Source: Paenibacillus sp. Soil522 (GTDB lineage Bacteria; Bacillota; Bacilli; Paenibacillales; Paenibacillaceae). From it: a DNA stretch of 45,573 bases. The translations under genes and the position numbers were made by a program. Positions 41,884 to 45,573 of the stretch are shown here, piece after piece. Every line of letters begins with the position of its first letter. The stretch's first letter is position 1. The stretch lies in contig NZ_LMRV01000052.1 of assembly GCF_001428245.1 (NCBI RefSeq), forward strand, positions 1-45,573, read 5' to 3'. The notes under the pieces are model-generated. The model had not been told where the DNA came from. It was given only the letters and a program-made list of their open reading frames with translations, and ran no database searches.

Positions 41884-43032
41884 TTAGCGCTTTGTATTCT
41901 CTACACGGTTCGATTCTCTCGAAATGCTTAGCAGTACGCCGATAGACATAAGACAAAATAGCAGTGATGAGCCCCCATAGCTTATAAATGGCAGCGTGAC
42001 GCCGGTAAGCGGTATCGTAGCGGTAACGCCGCCTATGTTGACGAACGCCTGGATTGCGATCAAGCCCACAATTCCGACGCCAACTACAGTACCGTATTGA
42101 TCAGGACAGCGCAGGGCAACAATGAGTCCGCGCCATAAGAAAAATAGATAAAAGAGCAAGAAAATTGTACTGCCGATAAAGCCGAATTCTTCGCCAATGA
42201 TTGCAAATATAAAATCATTATACGGATATTTCAAATAATGCAGCTTTTGCACGCTTTCACCAAATCCGGCACCTGTTAATCCGCCGTGACCGAATGCCTG
42301 AAGCGAGGATACAAGATGCCAGCCGGAATCTTGCGAATCGCTGAGCGGATCTCTGAAAACCGTAAGCCGGTCGATCCGGTAAGCCCAAGCATCTGGAGAA
42401 ATCGCCATGGAAATACTGAAAATGACAGCAAGCAGCACGACGACCAGCATTCCGGATACGAAAACTTGCTTTAAATTCGCGCCGCCGGCCAAAATCATTA
42501 CGGATGCGCTTGCGGCAAGCACAATGCAGGACCCGAGATCAGGCTGCATCATAATGAGACCGCAGATAAAGCCGACAATTAATATTACCGGCAGCAGCCC
42601 TTTTTTGAAGCTGCGGAATTTGTCGCCCTTCTTCGTAATGAGGGCGCCGAGATACAAAATGATGGCGAGCTTTGCAGGTTCTGTCGGCTGAATGCCGAGC
42701 GATCCTACTCCGAACCAGCTGTGTGCGCCATTGATTTCTTGGCCGACAAAAGGTACGAGCATAAGCATGATAACGACAGGGATAAAAAAGAGCATAAACA
42801 AGCGTTTAAATACTTGGTAGCGAAGATTCATCATAAATAACATAACGATGATGCCAAGGCCAGCCCACATGAACTGGCGCTTGGTGAAATACAGGGCATC
42901 TTCTTTCGTTACGACCGCAATGCTGGAGCTTGCGCTAAACACCATTACAAGTCCAAAGCCTACGAGCAGAAGAGTTAAGATGAGAAGCAGAAAGTCCGGT
43001 CTTCCACGGCTACCGTTCTGCGTGGCTTTCAT
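41884..43032 (-). CDS. ftsW: FtsW/RodA/SpoVE family peptidoglycan polymerase
   Basis: The 382-aa SEDS protein has about ten membrane segments and the family signatures GINGAHSWF-like (here EINGAHSWFGVGSLGIQPTE), the catalytic Asp in a loop near SGWHLVSSLQAFGHGGLTGAGFG, and TGVTLPFISYGGSSLL at the end. It polymerises lipid II with a cognate class B PBP at the septum. Neighbour ylaN favours FtsW over RodA or SpoVE. Translation starts 10 nt after the YugN-like stop with a weak GGTG site, suggesting coupling. Confidence 0.92.
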   Translation of the reverse strand: MKATQNGSRGRPDFLLLILTLLLVGFGLVMVFSASSSIAVVTKEDALYFTKRQFMWAGLGIIVMLFMMNLRYQVFKRLFMLFFIPVVIMLMLVPFVGQEINGAHSWFGVGSLGIQPTEPAKLAIILYLGALITKKGDKFRSFKKGLLPVILIVGFICGLIMMQPDLGSCIVLAASASVMILAGGANLKQVFVSGMLVVVLLAVIFSISMAISPDAWAYRIDRLTVFRDPLSDSQDSGWHLVSSLQAFGHGGLTGAGFGESVQKLHYLKYPYNDFIFAIIGEEFGFIGSTIFLLFYLFFLWRGLIVALRCPDQYGTVVGVGIVGLIAIQAFVNIGGVTATIPLTGVTLPFISYGGSSLLFCLMSIGVLLSISRESNRVENTKR

Positions 43033-43042
43033 GTTTTCACCG

Positions 43043-43387
43043 TTACGTTAGCAGCTGTTTCAATTGTTGAAGTCTTTGCGTTGCCGTATTCATGATAGGC
43101 TGCGGTACCGGGGACTCATACTCAAGACCATGCGGGAAAGTGGAGCGTCCGATGTAGACGGATTCAATAACGAGCACGGCATGCGGCGATTCCAGCTTGC
43201 CTTCAACCGCACGAGTCGTAATTCTTAAATAATAATCGGAGCCGCTAGCACGGTCCTCTAGTTTCAAATCGTATGTAGCGCGATAATATTCCCACTGCCA
43301 ACGGACAAAGCCAACCTTTTCAGTAGATTCGTCTAAATGGTCCAGTTCGCTTTTAACACCGTTTAAGCCGGTATTTTCAATAATCAT
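43043..43387 (-). CDS. YugN-like family protein
   Basis: The 114-aa protein resembles the YugN-like family (small cytoplasmic proteins of unknown function), with FVRWQWEYYRATYDLKLED and YYLRITTRAVEGKLE as the recognisable core. ATG 43387 has GGGAGGA 7 nt upstream. It is the first gene of a two-gene unit with ftsW. A diverged copy of the 38-bp hairpin repeat lies exactly 14 nt upstream of the start codon. Confidence 0.78.
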   Translation of the reverse strand: MIIENTGLNGVKSELDHLDESTEKVGFVRWQWEYYRATYDLKLEDRASGSDYYLRITTRAVEGKLESPHAVLVIESVYIGRSTFPHGLEYESPVPQPIMNTATQRLQQLKQLLT

Positions 43388-43401
43388 GATAGTTCCTCCC
43401 A

Positions 43402-43441
43402 AAGGTTTTGTGAAGCAAAACTGACTTCGTAAGCATATGCT
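43402..43441 (-). repeat. Diverged single copy of the 38-bp hairpin repeat
   Basis: A 40-bp segment aligns with the acuA-acuC repeat: both start AAGGTTT, contain AGCAAA, CGTAAGCAT and end GCT. Here the GGTTTTG/CAAAAC pairing is weaker, but AAGCATATGCTT is a perfect 12-bp palindrome. Its orientation and 14-nt distance to the start codon equal those at acuC. Confidence 0.8.
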
Positions 43442-43742
43442 TCCAATTTAAAAGACAGAGTTATGCATTCTTTTCTCATGATAGTATGTTTCCCCAGCAA
43501 GCGCAACCCTTACTCCCACCCCTGACCGCGGTCAAAAGTGACATTTTGAAGAAATGTATGAATCCTATCTATTGAATGGCGTATAAGCTTTCTTAATCAG
43601 GCTTTTTTCTGGTAAACTAGATGAAATGATCCCATTCGTCCGGAAGTGAGGCTTCCGGGGAGAACTATGTGAAACAAAACGCAAAATGAAAAATTTATGT
43701 CTACAGGATAGTTGTTTCACAAAAATGTTAGGGGGTTGCGAT
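43442..43742 (+). promoter_or_regulatory. Intergenic region with three inverted repeats before the M20 gene
   Basis: No gene is seen. It contains the perfect 12-mer palindrome TGACCGCGGTCA (43523-43534), the hairpin CCGGAAG/CTTCCGG (43640-43658), and a perfect 10-bp inverted pair TGTGAAACAA (43668-43677) / TTGTTTCACA (43712-43721) just before the ribosome site of the amidohydrolase gene. The last pair could fold the leader or bind a regulator. Confidence 0.5.
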
Positions 43743-44942
43743 TTGCAAACAAAGGATATCGTAGATCTGGAGCTTGGGCAGCTGTATCCCAAAATGATTG
43801 ATTGGCGCAGGCATCTCCATCAATATCCGGAGCTGTCGTTCCATGAACGTGTAACGTCAAGCTGGATTGCGAACCAGTTAAGCGATTTGGACTGCGAGGT
43901 TCGGACAGGTGTTGGCGGACATGGGTTAATTGCAGTCTTTAGAGGGGATAAGCCAGGGCCGACTGTTGCACTGCGGGCGGACATCGACGCGCTTCCCATA
44001 CAGGATGAGAAAATATGCGATTACGCATCGAAGGTGCCTAATGTTATGCATGCTTGCGGCCATGATGCCCATACATCTACGCTGCTTGCTATCGCATCCT
44101 ATTATTCGGTTAATCGCGCCGGAATTAGCGGTGAGCGCAGGCTGTTGTTCCAGCCGGCTGAGGAGGTTACTCCGGGCGGAGCGTTGCCAATGATTAATGA
44201 CGGGGCGCTTGACGGCGTAGACGCCATTTATGGCGTGCACTTGTGGACGCCGCTTGCGCATGGCTTAATCGCGTCTAAAGCAGGACCATTCATGTCCGCA
44301 GCGGATGAGTTCGTTATTGATATAATCGGACGCGGAGGCCATGGCGGATTGCCGCATCAAGCCACCGATGCGATTATGATCGGCTCAACGCTTGTTCAAG
44401 CGGTTCAATCGATTGTTAGCCGCAATGTAAACCCGCTTCATCCGGCAGTAGTGACAATCGGTTCATTTCAAGCGGGATCAACGAACAACATTATCGCGGA
44501 ACGCTGCAGGCTTAAGGGTACCGTCAGAACGTTTGACGAGAAGACGAGGAAGATGATCCATGAACGTTTGGAATCACTTGTGACTCATGTCTGCCAGATG
44601 CATGACGCGGAATTCGATTATCAGATGCGAATCGGATATCCGGCAGTGGTGAACGATGAGGGGGAGGCCGAGCGCTTCTTCAGAGTAGGGGAGCAATTAT
44701 TCGGTGAAGCGGCTGTCATACGGTCGGAAGCCATAACGGTTGCGGAGGACTTTTCCTATTACTTGGAGAAGGTGCGGGGCTGCTTCATGTTTGTAGGAGC
44801 CGGAAACGAAAATTGCGGCGCCGCATACTCCCATCACCATCCGAAATTTGATATCGATGAAAGAGCGATGCTTCGCGCAGCAAGACTCCTGATCGGGATG
44901 GCGGAAGATTATGCCGCCTCTGGATCTGCTCCATCTTCTTAA
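43743..44942 (+). CDS. M20 family metallo-amidohydrolase (M20D-like)
   Basis: The 399-aa enzyme probably hydrolyses an N-acyl amino acid or similar amide. Metal-binding motifs are HACGHDAHTS near 100, EEVTPGGA near 140 and the late His in AYSHHHPKFDIDE; a dimerisation/lid domain (about 185-300) is inserted. This fits N-acyl-L-amino-acid amidohydrolases and IAA-Asp/hippurate hydrolase homologues; the substrate cannot be told. TTG 43743 with AGGGGG about 8 nt upstream is preferred over ATG 43686, which lies inside the inverted repeat region. Confidence 0.9.
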   Translation: MQTKDIVDLELGQLYPKMIDWRRHLHQYPELSFHERVTSSWIANQLSDLDCEVRTGVGGHGLIAVFRGDKPGPTVALRADIDALPIQDEKICDYASKVPNVMHACGHDAHTSTLLAIASYYSVNRAGISGERRLLFQPAEEVTPGGALPMINDGALDGVDAIYGVHLWTPLAHGLIASKAGPFMSAADEFVIDIIGRGGHGGLPHQATDAIMIGSTLVQAVQSIVSRNVNPLHPAVVTIGSFQAGSTNNIIAERCRLKGTVRTFDEKTRKMIHERLESLVTHVCQMHDAEFDYQMRIGYPAVVNDEGEAERFFRVGEQLFGEAAVIRSEAITVAEDFSYYLEKVRGCFMFVGAGNENCGAAYSHHHPKFDIDERAMLRAARLLIGMAEDYAASGSAPSS

Positions 44943-45009
44943 ACTCGGATATGCGAACGCGAAGACGGACATACTAAACCTCGAACTGATTATCGAGGAG
45001 GGTATCCAC

Positions 45010-45441
45010 ATGAAAACCATTAAACAAATCATGTCTACGGATTGTGTCACAGCTACGATGCAGGATAACGTATACGAAATTGCCGTGAAGATGAAGCAGC
45101 ATGATATCGGATTCGTTCCGATTGTAGACGGCAAGAAGCTGATCGGTGTCGTTACGGACAGAGATTTGGTCGTTCGCGGCTATGCGGAGAAGCATTCCGG
45201 ATCAACGGCAGTCTCGGAAGTCATGACAACGGATGTTGAGACCATCACTTCCGACACTTCAACAGATGAGGCAGCGGAACTGATGGCAGCAAAGCAAATC
45301 CGCAGGCTTCCAGTGGTCGAAGGCGGCGAGCTGATCGGCGTGCTGGCAATCGGAGATTTGGCAATTCGTGAAATTTTCGTCAATGAAGCAGGGGAAGCGT
45401 TAAGTGCGATTTCCGAACCGGAGCATGCAGCGGTTCACTAA
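45010..45441 (+). CDS. CBS-domain pair protein
   Basis: The 143-aa protein consists of two CBS domains (MSTDCVTATMQDNVYEIAVK, then MTTDVETITSDTSTDEAAEL) and a short acidic tail. Such stand-alone pairs bind adenosine nucleotides and sense energy state; the B. subtilis relatives are YhcV/YlbB-like. It is not AcuB, which has an added ACT-like C-terminal part and lies with acuAC. GAGGAGG lies 7 nt before ATG 45010. It follows the amidohydrolase after 67 nt and precedes the IS copy. Confidence 0.9.
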   Translation: MKTIKQIMSTDCVTATMQDNVYEIAVKMKQHDIGFVPIVDGKKLIGVVTDRDLVVRGYAEKHSGSTAVSEVMTTDVETITSDTSTDEAAELMAAKQIRRLPVVEGGELIGVLAIGDLAIREIFVNEAGEALSAISEPEHAAVH

Positions 45442-45476
45442 TGTGTTCAAATAAATAAGGCTGCCGGAGGGCGTAG

Positions 45477-45573
45477 TGATATGCTCCCCATACAGTAGAC
45501 AGGTTAAATAATAAAACCTGCTGCTGTGAGGGGAGCTTTTTCATGTCAAAAGAACAGTATAGCGCACCAGAGA
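45477..45573 (+). mobile_element. Right-hand insertion sequence terminus (partial IS copy)
   Basis: Exact inverted copy of 1-97. The element starts TGATATGCTCCCC; hairpin arms GCTCCCC (45483-45489) and GGGGAGC (45530-45536), with ACAG/CTGT and CAGGTT/AACCTG inside, are followed by a T run and the transposase ATG. The hairpin should stop outside transcription and hide the ribosome site. Because only one end of each copy is seen, no target-site duplication can be measured. Confidence 0.85.
45543..45573 (+). CDS. Transposase, N-terminal fragment cut by window edge
   Basis: Same ten codons (MSKEQYSAPE) as the left-end fragment, in the opposite orientation; the frame runs off the window. Confidence 0.5.
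   Translation, partial: MSKEQYSAPE

Noticed and set aside
1..45573. Composite transposon carrying 45 kb between inverted IS copies
   Set aside because: The interior is core genome (proS, rpsD, ftsW, tyrS) in partly conserved order with no cargo-type genes; a contig bounded by repeats explains it.

Overview
The window reads as one contiguous piece of a Paenibacillus-like Bacillota (low-to-mid GC Gram-positive) chromosome. Support: strong AGGAGG-type ribosome sites with frequent GTG/TTG starts, two T-box leaders, a Firmicutes S4 autoregulatory leader, CcpA with a perfect cre site, flotillin with NfeD, AcuA/AcuC beside AcsA, and a gene order resembling Bacillus subtilis (ccpA - acu - acsA - tyrS - rpsD; ylaN - ftsW). 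Almost all of it is core genome. Genus-level assignment is inference from protein flavour and synteny.

Both ends of the window lie inside the same insertion sequence. Bases 1-97 and 45477-45573 are perfect inverted copies that carry the IS terminus, a terminator-like hairpin and the first ten codons of a transposase. The window is therefore bounded by two IS copies in opposite orientation, as expected for a contig broken at repeats.

Layout. 0.2-6.2 kb: yktB and a two-component system read leftward, divergent from an ABC transporter with two permeases that resembles the LnrJK-LnrLMN (linearmycin-type) module; a 19-bp palindrome lies between them. 6.3-8.3 kb: T-box and proS. 8.5-11.2 kb: an unrecognised gene, 6-phosphogluconate dehydrogenase and a small unrecognised gene. 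11.3-13.7 kb: aroK, a divergent aroA and a CoA-binding protein. 13.7-14.5 kb: a long hairpin leader before a Gln/Asn-rich disordered protein. 14.5-18.3 kb: PTS IICBA and enzyme I without ptsH. 18.3-19.9 kb: DJ-1/PfpI, VanZ-like and zinc-finger proteins. 20.2-26 kb: ccpA-mtnN, then acuC-acuA divergent from acsA, with three tandem 38-bp hairpin repeats where B. subtilis has acuB. 26-30 kb: VOC protein and PBP1A. 29.9-30.45 kb: an IS200/IS605-type relic with a gutted tnpB, wedged between the pbp and tyrS promoters. 30.5-35.2 kb: T-box-tyrS, NfeD-flotillin, rpsD with its leader. 35.3-39.7 kb: diguanylate cyclase, lipoprotein, M29 aminopeptidase, and an HPr-like protein that lacks the His-15 region but keeps the Ser-46 region. 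39.8-45.4 kb: ylaN, a Ca2+/H+ antiporter, Asp23, ftsW, a YugN-like gene, an M20 amidohydrolase and a CBS-pair protein.

The genes connect most clearly around carbon control. CcpA, enzyme I, a PTS permease, an HPr-like protein with the regulatory serine only, and the acetyl-CoA synthetase/acetylation switch with a cre site all lie here. The points most worth a second look are the 38-bp repeat family that sits exactly 14 nt upstream of two start codons, the HPr-like protein, the structured leader plus Q/N-rich protein, the tnpB relic between two promoters, and the terminator nested in the 3' end of ptsI.
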